Positions 44,390-53,974 of a DNA stretch of 64,000 nucleotides are shown here, piece by piece (the first letter of the stretch is position 1; each line of letters begins with the position of its first letter). The position numbers and the translations under genes were made by a program. Source of the stretch: Strigamia acuminata (taxonomy: Eukaryota > Arthropoda > Chilopoda > Geophilomorpha > Linotaeniidae); NCBI GenBank assembly GCA_949358305.1, contig OX442321.1, positions 3,249,605 to 3,313,604 of the forward strand, given 5' to 3'. The notes below the pieces were generated by a model, which saw only the letters and a list, made by a program, of their open reading frames with translations, made no database searches and had not been told where the DNA came from.

Positions 44390-47300
44390 ATGAAGTGGTT
44401 GTTCGTTTCATTCGTGGCCGTACTCACCGTCTCGTTGATTTTCACGTCAGGTAAGCGACAATACACCTGCGCAAGAATAGAAACCCTTCCGTGCCTGCCT
44501 CTCCCGCTCGGTTTGCAGTGGAAACTTCCTATTGGCTGCCGCGGCGCGGCCCCAAATACTGCAACTGCAGGCAGCGAAGCGGCCATTCCTCACTCCGTTT
44601 GCTCGCCTTTCCTCATCCCCAACCCATTTATTTTTAACCCACAACCCGATTCCGGCACCGAATCGCATTCCGCACCAAAATAACCACTCGGCTTTAAAAA
44701 AATCGAAAAAAAAATTATATTAATCCGTGACATTTCAGCTTGAATTTAGGCCTAACCATTGATCTAGTCTCCCCTGGTGTTGAATGGCTACAATTTCTCT
44801 CTTTCCTCTCTAGTTATCTTGTGTCATATCGATATTGAATAGCAGGCAACTTGGTTACATTTTTGTCTGCTCAGTGATGTTTCTAGGGGCAGGTGAACTA
44901 GGCTACCTTAATCTAGGGGGTCGACAAATATGGCGCCTGAAATTTTTTACCTGGTGACTGAATTTCGTAGTCCGTATTTGCAAAATAGATGTGACGGCTC
45001 CTGAGAAAAAGGGGCTGGCTCCTAAATTGTTTTTAGTTTTGTCGAGAGCCTAAATAGGATTTTCTGCCTCAGATAAAGACTTAGGAAGAGTGACAACTTT
45101 TAAGCGCAGGATTGAACGGGAGATCACGACCCAATTCCTTTGCAACCGTATAGACGTTCGATCGCAGAAAAAGAAAAAATTGTTAAAAAGCCTAAATAGG
45201 CTCTCGCGTAACCTTTTTGCAACTATCGGTCAACGTCTGCGCAAGGTTTTAGGGTTAAGGTAGCTAGGCTCTTGCCTACTTTTAGGAATAGGTGAGTTAG
45301 GCTCTTCGCTAGGGTCTCGCGGTTTTCGGGGTAGGCGAGGTAGGTTCTAGTCTAGGGTCTTATGCCCCCAAAATCTTTTAGTCATTTGCCTAGAGCCTTG
45401 CACTTGCTAAAATAGGTTTTGTTTTGGTCTTGTCTGGGTGCAGCCATGTTGGTCACGCCCAACGAGCAATTAATTTCAACATATCTGCTCCCAGGAAGCA
45501 TTTGGGTGAAGAGGAAATTAGAATTGGACATGAGTAAGCGTTAATTAGGAATATTAATGATGTAACAGGTTTGCATAGTGTTTTGTTTTTCCTTATAATT
45601 ACTGCGGATTTTGCACAATGCTTAAAAAGCTGGAAATTCGTCGCGGTTTCGAAACATGTCACCTGACAGGGACAATTACGCAACTGCTGAACGCTCAAAG
45701 TCAGGAAATTAATTATCCAAAAACCACAATTAAGCAGACGATTGCTCTAATACTTTTACCGATAACGACAAAAATCCATGATGTATGTTTTAGTGTCACT
45801 ACACCAGTGAAAAGGCTCAGCCAATGGGAAATAGGCCCAAGTTACACATGGACGGAGTATAGGTGTCAGGAAACCATGTTAGAAACCCCCAAATCAACGA
45901 CAAACGATTACGGGAGTCGAACCCACGGATCTTTCGATTGCCAATCGGGTGCACCATTTCTTTTAGTGGGAAATGTAACTGTTAATATAAATAACTGTAA
46001 ATATAACAGTCACTTTTTGTGTGGGATTTGGTTTGTTTTTGTGGATAATTTCTAGGGAATTTGTGGCCACATTTTTGTATTTTCATCTTTTGAGTTTGGT
46101 AAACACCCAACCAATCCATTAGAGAGGGAAGTGAACTGTAACATTTGTGGGTGATCAATAAAAAGCTTTTTCCTGTTGTTTTTTCTGTTCCATTTTCCTC
46201 TATCTGTTAGTTCACCTCAATAAAAGTTAAAACTATTTGTTTTTTCTTCTTCTTTTAGATAAATTAGTTGATCTAAAAATCTTTCATACTTTAGTTGCAT
46301 CACAGAATTGCTCAATTCCCTGAATGGTTGGATAAATGAATTGATACACCACAACCCAATCAATTTAATCTAACAACTGGAAATGGGATTTTTTTTTTTT
46401 AATTTTTTTTTAATTTTTTGGTTTGGTTCCAACTGGTTTGTGTGTGTTGACACAAAAAATTCACAAAGGCAGAAAGGGGAGAAAAAAATGGTCATAAAAG
46501 ATAAGCTGTACCACAAAGATAAATAGTCTGTATTGACACAAGTTTCATAAAACTTGTGGCAAACAATAAAAGAAAATTGCATTCAAGGCATACTTCATGC
46601 CTATGTCACTCAACACGTCTTCCTAATTCCCGATATGTTGTTTTAATCCCGTTGAATGCTGAATACTTAAAAAAGCAGTTTATAAATTATGTTTTCACTA
46701 ATTTTTCCTGTTTTACGAGTAAAAATACAATAAAAATACATGAAAAACTATGAAATACTACGTATTGAATTTTGGCCATTTTTATCATCTTCCAGTTCTG
46801 TTGTGAATACGGGTATTTTTCTATTACGTCGCGGCGATTCAAAAGTGAACTGGAAATATTTATTTTGGACGGGAAATGAATAAATTTTGATTTTAATGGT
46901 TTATTTTTGTTTGTTTTTAGTTTTTGGACGTACCTGTTACGTGTGCGACACGTACAAGGATCCGATTGGATGTAAAAGCGAATCATTAAACGACACGTAC
47001 TTGAAAAGTTGCGAGGAAATACACGGCCCCATAGCAGAGAAGACTAAGAACTTGGAATCGAAGCCTGCCGACTTTTTTTGTCGTAAAATAAATCAATACG
47101 TGGAGAAGTTGATGGGTGGTAAGTGAATCGTTCGCTGGTTTTGGCCGTCAGGGGCTTTTAATTTGAGAAAATGCGTGAAAAATTCCATGCATTTCTTAGC
47201 GAATTCTTCGTGGAAGAAAAGAAAATAAAATCAATTTTGCAGCTGATGCAGTCAAAGCGTCGTTGCCAGCAAATCGATTGTGGGAAATTCAGACACAATT

Positions 47301-48481
47301 CGTTTAAAATTGCAAAAACAAATTTTTTTAAAAAAATATGACAGGTATTGTTGTTTTACTTATAATTTAAAAAAGGATACCTATAGTTTTAGGTTTAGGT
47401 TTTTAATAACCGCCACCAGATGCTGCTGATGTAAACATCTGAGCATGTGAGACAGCCATGTTTAATTTGCATTAAAATTTGGTTGATTTGATAAATTTGC
47501 CCTAAAATTTGGTTGATTTAATGAAGTTGCATTAAAATTTGGTTCATTTGTTGGATTTGCAGCTGAATTTGTATCAAAATTTTGTTGATTTGCTGGATTT
47601 TCATCAGAATTTAATTGATTTTACTGCTGATTTGCTGGATTTGCATCAAAATTAGGATGATTTACACCTGATGTGCTGCTGATTTGCAGATTTTGCAAAC
47701 TGATTTGCTGGTTTAGCAAACTGATTTGCTGGTTTGCTGGATTTACATCAAAATTAGAATGATTTCACCTGATTTACTGCTGATTTTCTGGATTTGCTGC
47801 TGATTTGCTGATTTTGCAAACTGATTTGCTAAATTTGCATCAAAATTAGGATGATTTGACCTGATTTACTGCTGATTTTCTGGATTTGCTGCTGATTTGC
47901 TGATTTTGCAAACTGATTTGCTAAATTTGCATCAAAATTAGGATGATTTGACCTGATTTACTGCTGATTTGCTGATTTTGCAAACTGATTTGCTAAATTT
48001 GCATCAAAATTTGGTTAATTTACAGCTGATTTGCTGGAATTTCATCAAAATTGGTTGATTTTTGCTGTATTTTTATCAAATTTGCTGTATTTTCATCAAA
48101 TTTGCTGTATTTTCATCAAATTTGCTGTATTTTCATCAAATTTGCTGTATTTTCATCCACCTTGCTGTATTTTCATCAAATTTGCTGTATTTTCATCCAA
48201 TTTGCTGTATTTTCACCAATAAATATTATGAATCTTGACTGAAAATACTAAATTTATTTTCTTTGTCTTTCTCTCCAGTTTCCGACGAACGTGTCGTGCG
48301 CCAATGCGGCTGGGAAGAGACGAAACGCGACTGCTACAACCGCGCCGGCTTCGGCAGCCGCCTGACCGTGTGCACGTGTTACGAAAAAGACGGCTGCAAC
48401 TCCGCAGCCCGTCTCCCCATCAGCTGGATACTCCTTTTGACCACCATCTCCGCCAGTATCAGCCTGCGCCAACTGCTCTAG
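44390..48481 (+). CDS. Ly6/uPAR three-finger protein L, GPI-anchored, opposite strand
   Basis: Exons are 44390-44450, 46921-47118 and 48279-48481 (153 residues), both introns phase 1. Signal exon MKWLFVSFVAVLTVSLIFTS. Exon 2 has RTCYVCDTYKDPIGCKSESL and a long loop before DFFCRKINQY. Exon 3 has ERVVRQCGWEETKRDC, CTCYEKDGCNSA and a hydrophobic tail (ISWILLLTTISASISL). It is the only cluster member on the + strand. It keeps the shared exon layout, so its orientation reflects a local inversion or inverted duplication. Exons are GC-richer than those of its neighbours. Intron 1 carries a tRNA-like repeat, intron 2 a tandem array. Confidence 0.88.
45780..45958 (-). repeat. Possible tRNA-derived SINE fragment
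   Basis: Read on the - strand, GCACCCGATTGGCAATC, GATCC and GTGGGTTCGACTCCCG resemble the anticodon and T arms of a tRNA. The 3' anticodon stem is mismatched and no D arm is convincing, so it is not a working tRNA. An unrelated body with CCATGTGTAACTTGGGCC follows, as in tRNA-derived SINEs. Only one copy was seen in the window. Confidence 0.4.
47440..48230. repeat. TTTGCTG tandem repeats in intron 2 of Ly6 gene L
   Basis: A loose array of TTTGCTGATTTGCTGATTTT, GCAAACTGATTTGCTAAATT and TGCATCAAAATTAGGATGAT (47560-48010) passes into eight 20-bp units of TTTGCTGTATTTTCATCAAA (48060-48220). It is the only large array on the L side of the cluster. Confidence 0.85.
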
Positions 48482-49783
48482 AACTCGATCGACCCCATCC
48501 ACTCACTCACTCTCGGCTCTTACGCCTAGTATTGTTTTATTCCCAGGGAACTTTGCATCGATTGCTAGACCCTCTTCACCAACCCTCCCATCTTTTGCCT
48601 CGACGGGAGGGACGAATCTGGACCAGCCGCTGCTGTCGTCGTCATTTTTTGCAAAACACTGCCACGCCGTGGTTGGTTCAGATTGGGTGTAGCCATGCCC
48701 GGATGTCCCGTGTGTCATCTCGTATCTGGGATTCTAGCTTCTAGCAAAGAAAACAAAACAAAAACATATTCTAGAGACGACAACATGTATTACGTAGTAC
48801 CAAATACCGAGTTTAAGCAATTTAACTTTTAAGAAAGAGAGAAATTAATTTTAAATAACACAATGTAAAAAGTGTATAAAAATGAGAGAGTTTGATTTTT
48901 TTGTTTTTTTTTGTTTTTTTTTGGTTTTTTTGGTTTTTTTTGGTTTTTTTTTGGTTTTTTTTGGTTTTAAAAAGGACAAAATACATTGGGAGATGCAAAT
49001 TTAGGGGTAAATGATGAGAGTTGGTGTTTTTTTTGTGTTTTTTTTGCGTTTTTCTCGTTTTTTCTTCCATGTTTCGGAAATTCTAGCGAAAACAAAAAAA
49101 AAAAACAAAAAAATTTAAAAAAGTGGAAAAAATAAAAATAAAAATGGCGTTAATCGTGTAAGGCCACAATGAGAATGCAAATATTTTATTGTTATAACAT
49201 TCCTGTTAAAATTAAAAATGATTTATAGTACTTAAAAAAATAAGACAACGGCAAATATACATAGGAATTCTCTTTGTGGCCTTATGGAATTTGGTGTAGA
49301 GAGTTTTGGGTCAATTGTAATATAGTTACAAATGTAGTGTAAAATAGGTCATGTTTAAATGGATGTTAATATAAAAAAAAATATTTTTTTTTTTTTTTAA
49401 TTTTTGGTTTTTTGAAATTTTTGTTTTTGGATTTTTTGGATTTTTCCTTCCCGTCCTTTGAATGTACTTAGCTTCCATGTTGTTACTTAAAAGAGTTTTT
49501 GTTTGTGTTTCTTCTGTTGTATACGAACAACTGACTTGTAATTTCAGTCGAGGCGACGGCTGGTGGTAAATAATATCAGTTTTGCAGCTAATGTTGATTT
49601 TGGCGGGTTTTGAGTTGCAATTCGCGTTTTGAATTGGTGCCTTGTTACTTACAAGATTGATAAAAAGCAGAAGATTCAATTTCAACCTTTTCCCATTCCA
49701 TTTTGATTTTATATAGTCGTGTGATTTCTTTTTTTTTTGTTTCATAAGATTTTTATGTATTTTTATTATTTTGCGATTTTTAT
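48482..49783. other. 3' flank of Ly6 gene L and spacer
   Basis: GC-richer sequence up to about 48780 is probably the 3' untranslated region of gene L. Beyond it lie TTTTTTTGG simple repeats (48890-48970) and AT-rich sequence. No gene is recognised. Confidence 0.5.
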
Positions 49784-50690
49784 TTTTTGTTCCAAGTGTT
49801 TATTAGATGTTAAAAATTTATTATAAAAAGAATTAAAAAAAGAAAAAAAACTTAAATGATCATTTTGTTTGTCGTTTTTTGGTTCGCCATTTTCACTTTT
49901 GTCGATTTTAGGAGCTGAAATGACGTCATATCAACGGTTAAAAATTTTTCATCAAAATGGCGGTCCTAGTTCAGCGAAGAACATTCAAAAACAAGCAAAT
50001 ATTGAGGAAAGTATGTTAATGTAGCTTAATTTAATCAAGAATCAACGTTTACACACAGCAATTGCAATTCCTTGCGAACACAAACTCAGTTTCATGACGT
50101 CATTATTCCAGTTCGGACATTGATCCAAGTTGAACTCGGATCCCGAGCACTGCAAACCATCAAACAGGAAGTAGAAATTTCCTTTAAATAATAAAAACAA
50201 CATATTTCAGCATCAAATTATTAATTGTTTTCCAACTCCATACTTCGTTTCACTTGTCCAAACAAGTAATTTTTCTTAAAATCAGTCGCCCCTTCGTAAA
50301 ACCCGTTTGTTTTACACGTGACATTAGCATTGTTTTTATTCCACAACCTCGCACACAATGGCCGCCACATTCCCTCGTAGTAAATTTCCACTTCCCCCTC
50401 CACATCATCACCAACTTGTTTTGTACTTGTCAGACGCACATAATCTATAAAATGTCAATATTAAACCCGATAAATCGGACAAAATTCGAACTTCCCTTCA
50501 GTAATGCAACTCTCAACGAGCAACAAAAGCAAAAATAAAATGTATGTTTGATGTTTCATGACTGAAAAATGTCATAAATGTGTGGAAATTCATAAGACAT
50601 TGCTTTTATATCGAGTTGGGGTATCAAATTAGCTGATAATAGTTAAAATTCTTGTTTGTCTTGATAAATAAACAGATGGTAAAATGTACA
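49784..50690. repeat. Segmental duplication, copy 1 (SRCR gene)
   Basis: About 900 bp from TTTGTTCCAAGTGTTTATTAG to GCTGATAATAGTT match 51841-52715 at high identity with an offset of 2056 bp across the exons. The duplicated unit includes the whole SRCR gene with upstream and downstream flanks. A copia remnant lies in the spacer between the copies. Confidence 0.88.
50042..50559 (-). pseudogene. SRCR single-domain gene, copy 1, broken splice donor
   Basis: Exons 50496-50559, 50244-50444 and 50042-50181 correspond one to one with copy 2 and would encode 134 residues. Exon 1 is a signal peptide (MKHQTYILFLLLLLVESC). Exons 2-3 give a group A type scavenger-receptor cysteine-rich domain with six cysteines (DYVRLTST, GMWRPLCARLWN, NVTCKT, LQCSGSEFNLDQC, AIAVC). 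At the exon-1 donor the sequence is GAAG|GGAAGT where copy 2 has GAAG|GTAAGT, so the GT is lost. Retention of that short intron would bring a stop codon soon after. All other frames and sites are intact, so this looks like a recent defect, an alternative donor, or a sequencing error. Confidence 0.7.
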
Positions 50691-51109
50691 TAAAGGTTTC
50701 AGAGTACACACAAACGATTCACACGACATTCACTAGTGCTAACAATCCCATAATGCAATGTGATATAAAAGATAATCTCGTTCAAAGAATAATTACACAC
50801 AAACAAACTCTCTAACAAATCCCCCTTTTGTTATTATAATTATTTCTACATTAAAAACAACACTTTCGATTATTCAAATATCATTCAACTTTAAGCAGGA
50901 GTTTTGAACGATAACGAATGACGCGCAACAGGAAGTAGGCGAAAAGTGTCATAAATTATGCTAAATTCTCCTTTGTTCCCTTGAATATTGATATGAAACC
51001 CCAAAAAGTTACAATAAACTTGTTCTCACTTCAAAAAGACATGTTTTTATTATTGCTCGAATCCAGAAAGCTAGAAAATCAGTAAATATACACAGTTTTT
51101 GCTTAAAAT
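50691..51109. other. Spacer between SRCR copy 1 and the copia remnant
   Basis: AT-rich sequence with no frame, repeat or recognisable transposon end. Confidence 0.4.
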
Positions 51110-51766
51110 TAATGGAAATCGACTTTACGAATCTTCAAACTCTACACCATATCCATTCTTTTACGCTAAATGCTTCCATAAAATGTGCCATGAATCTTTG
51201 TTTCTTTGATTTCCAACGAATTGAATCCTTTCCCTATAAGACCAAAACTCTGAAGTGTGATTTGCTGTCTAGTATTTTGTCCCAACTGGCATCTGTGTAA
51301 ACTTCCAGTTTTTTCTCCTTGCTTCCGCAAGTCAAACCGTAATTTCCGGTGCCTCTTAAGTAGCGGCACACCATTTTTAACGCTTCTAGATGTATTACAC
51401 TCGGTTCTTGATTGTAACGCGATAAGTTTCCAAGCGTGAAACTCAAGTCCGGTCTGGTGTGTGTTGCCAAATATACCGGGTGGCCCACATAAAAGCGGCC
51501 CGAAAATGTGTGTATGTAATATTATGGGGCCGCTTTTATGTGGGCCACCCGGTAGTAATCTTCATAACAGTTCTTGGTTCATTTTTTTATCCGATTTCTC
51601 GCTTTTCAGGGAGTCTTCCATGTTTTGGTTTTCTTCTCCTGGTGACTTTGCGGGATTGCATTTATCCAGGCTGTACAATTCGAGTAATTTTTGCACATAA
51701 GCTTTCTGATGAACAAAGATTTTTCCTTCTGTTTGTTCCAGTTGCAGCCCTAAAGCAATCTGTGCT

Positions 51767-51797
<31 letters not shown>

Positions 51798-51838
51798 TTA
51801 ACTTCAATATCTTGTCGATAAGCTCGTTCCAATTCCTT
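51110..51838 (-). mobile_element. Ty1/copia RT-RNase H fragment, decayed
   Basis: Reading the - strand through several frames gives LGLQLEQTEGKIFVHQKAY, LLELYSLDKCNPAKSP, YLATHTRPDLSFTLGNLSRY, LEVYTDASW and KEWIWCRV in the order expected for the end of copia reverse transcriptase and RNase H. Frameshifts, a (TTTA)n tract at about 51769-51800 and an inserted hairpin at 51475 interrupt it. No LTR, integrase or gag part was found, so it is a fragment. Confidence 0.85.
51475..51553. mobile_element. 79-bp mariner-like hairpin MITE inside the copia remnant
   Basis: Two perfect 27-base inverted arms (51475-51501 and 51527-51553), each containing GGGTGGCCCACATAAAAGCG or its complement, flank a 25-base spacer. 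TA borders both sides, as in the TA target duplication of mariner/Tc1 elements. It splits the copia reading frame just before the TRPDLSF region, so it inserted after the copia fragment. Confidence 0.85.
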
Positions 51839-51840
51839 CC

Positions 51841-52715
51841 TTTTTGTTCTCAGTGTTTATTAGATGTTAAAAATTTATTATAAAAAGAATTAAAAAAGGA
51901 AAAAAACTTAAATGATCATTTTGTTTGTCATTTTTTGTTTAGCCATTTTCACTTTTGTCGATTTTAGGAACTGCAATGACGTCATATCAACGCTTTAAAA
52001 TCTTTTATCAAAATGGCGCTCCTAGTTCAGCGAAGAACATTCAAAAACAACAAATTTGAGGAAAGTGTGGAAATTTAATTTAATTTAATTTAATCAAGAA
52101 TCAACGTTTACACACAACAATTGCTATTCCGTGTGCACACAAACTCAGTTTCATGACGCCATTATTCCATTTCGGACATTGATCCAAGTTGAACTCGGAT
52201 CCCGAGCAGTTCAAACCTTCGAACAGGAAGTAGAAATTTCCTTTAAAAAATAAAAACAACATATTTCAGCATCAAATTAATTGTTTTCTAACGCCATACT
52301 TCGTTTCACTTGTCCAAACAAGTCATTTTTCTTATAATCAGTCGCCCCTTCGTGAAATCCAATTGTTTTACACGTGACATTAGCATCAGTTTTATTCCAC
52401 AACCTCGCACACAATGGCCGCCACATTCCCTCGTAGTGAATTTCCACTTCCCCCTCCACATCATCACCCACTTGTTTTATACTTGTCAGACGCACATAAT
52501 CTATAAAATGTCAATATTAGACTCGATAAATCGGACCAAATTCGAACTTACCTTCAGTAATGCATCTCGCAACGAGCAACGAAAGCAAAAATAAAATGTG
52601 TGTTTGATGTTTCATGACTGCAAAATGTCATAAATGTGTGGAAATTCACAAGACATTGCTTTTATATCGAGTTGTGGTATCAAATAAGCTGATAATAGTT
52701 GAAATTAAAGGAATG
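51841..52715. repeat. Segmental duplication, copy 2 (SRCR gene)
   Basis: Matches 49784-50690. Sequence similarity stops after GCTGATAATAGTTGAAATT near 52708-52715. Confidence 0.88.
52101..52615 (-). CDS. Secreted single-domain SRCR protein, copy 2
   Basis: Exons are 52552-52615, 52300-52500 and 52101-52240 (134 residues), with GT-AG splice sites and phase-1 introns. Exon 1 is a signal peptide (MKHQTHILFLLSLLVARC). The SRCR domain runs from DYVRLTSIKQVGDDVEGEVE through GMWRPLCARLWNKTDANVTC to LNCSGSEFNLDQC and GIAIVVC. It has six cysteines, the group A pattern, and ends soon after the last one, so it is a small soluble protein. SRCR domains commonly bind ligands in innate recognition or adhesion; the ligand here is unknown. 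Introns are very short (about 50-60 bp). Confidence 0.87.
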
Positions 52716-53254
52716 GAAACTTTTCAAAGGTGTCAGCAGTTGAGCAGGTAAGTAAACATCGATGTGGAATTATTTTTATAAGGAAAAAAATTAAATAAAT
52801 AAGGAGAAAGTATAATAAATGGTGCAGTCAAAGAAAATTAATTAATTAATTGTCAATATTTAATTAGTCACGTCATAAAATCGCAGAGAAATGCAAGTGC
52901 CAAGTTAAATTTTCCCGCCAGATGATGCTGCTAGTGGCGTGGCGCCATGTTTGATTTTGCCTCGATAATGCCACTCGTTATGTTTACATAATAATCAGTA
53001 AACAACTTCCGAGTCATCAAACAAGTATATAAACATTTTAAAAATAATCATATTTAAATAACGAATTTTTGTCTCCAGGAAAAACCTGCCGATAACGTCG
53101 ATTCGTACGACAGTTGCAGACAAGTGAGACAACAGAACGTAGGTTGTAAAATCTGTTAAAATTTGTTAATTAAATTTACATTCTAATTTTTTTAAAAATT
53201 TCAGATTAACTTGAAGTAAGTTACGTCAAGTAAGATATTTCTCCAGTCCCAAAC
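52616..53254 (+). promoter_or_regulatory. Upstream region and possible 5' UTR exons of zinc-finger gene
   Basis: Splice-like signals suggest untranslated exons: a donor CAG|GTAAGT at 52747/52748, an exon 53079-53138 between CTCCAG and GTAGGT, and an acceptor TTTCAG before 53205. No ATG occurs in 53079-53138 or 53205-53254, so the first ATG of that path is 53255. Read by eye only. Confidence 0.4.
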
Positions 53255-53356
53255 ATGGCTAAAACTGAGAAACAAAAGTACAACTGCCATTTATGTGAAT
53301 ACGAAACTCAATGGCTGACTTCCTTGAAGAACCGCGTGGTCTGTGTTGTTGTCTAG
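53255..53356 (+). pseudogene. C2H2-like zinc-finger gene start, interrupted by a gypsy LTR
   Basis: An ATG in a good context (AAACATGG) opens a frame MAKTEKQKYNCHLCEYETQW followed by LTSLKNRVV. The C-x2-C, aromatic and leucine spacing match the first half of a C2H2 finger; the first expected histidine position reads R (CGC). At 53342 the host frame enters the gypsy LTR and hits TAG at 53354-53356, giving about 33 residues. The rest of the gene should lie beyond the element, outside the window. Whether the histidine change predates the insertion is unknown. Confidence 0.6.
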
Positions 53357-53770
53357 GGTTATTTTCCACGTGTTATAATGAACACGCGAGAATTCGCTTT
53401 CTCGTGCGAATTAAACGAATATCGCTTGGATATTTATTCTAGCGTAGATTGGCTACGCTAAATAAATGTGGCTGTTGTACAGTTGAATGGTCAGCGGGCA
53501 CCGGTCCTCGATCAATCCGTGAAACGGCCTGAAAGGTGAGGTAAATGGTGCTCTTGCTGAAATGTGGTAACTGTAGTGACGTTTCCGGTCAGGTTCGGCA
53601 ATATATACCAACCGGAAGTGACGTCATATGCAAATCATCGTGATTATGCAGGTTCGCAGAAACCGGAGACTAGCCAGTCTAGTCACCGTTTCTGACGCAC
53701 TCTAGTGTCAAGAATTCATAATAAGATAATTACCACTAATTATTGCTTCTGGTGATGCCGAATCACCACA
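53342..53770 (-). mobile_element. 3' LTR of a Ty3/gypsy element
   Basis: On the - strand the 429-bp segment starts TGTGGTGATTCGGC and ends CTAGACAACAACACA, i.e. TG...CA ends, directly after the purine tract at 53771-53781. It contains TATATA (53601-53606) and AATAAA (53433-53438), plausible U3 promoter and R poly(A) signals. CCGGAAGTGACGTCA and ATGCAAAT (53612-53635) lie upstream of the TATA. The partner LTR would be beyond 64000, so LTR identity and target duplication cannot be checked here. Confidence 0.8.
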
Positions 53771-53781
53771 CGTCCCTCCCC
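53771..53781 (-). promoter_or_regulatory. Polypurine tract of the gypsy element
   Basis: On the - strand GGGGAGGGACG immediately precedes the TG that begins the LTR. This is the expected primer position for plus-strand DNA synthesis in LTR retrotransposons. Confidence 0.7.
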
Positions 53782-53974
53782 GAGAATAAACTATCGGGAC
53801 CCTTTAAATAACTGAAAACGTCATCTCAAAATAAATGCTTTTATTATAATGAGAATGAAGTGATTAGATAAAAACTATTATACATTTTGAACAAGTGGTT
53901 TATTTATATGGACATGATAAACTTATGACTAGAAACAATTTTTCCTTTTTTACACGAGTCATCAAACGACATTT

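Noticed and set aside
45886-45958. Functional tRNA gene on the - strand
   Set aside because: The anticodon stem is mismatched and the D arm is missing; kept only as a possible SINE head.
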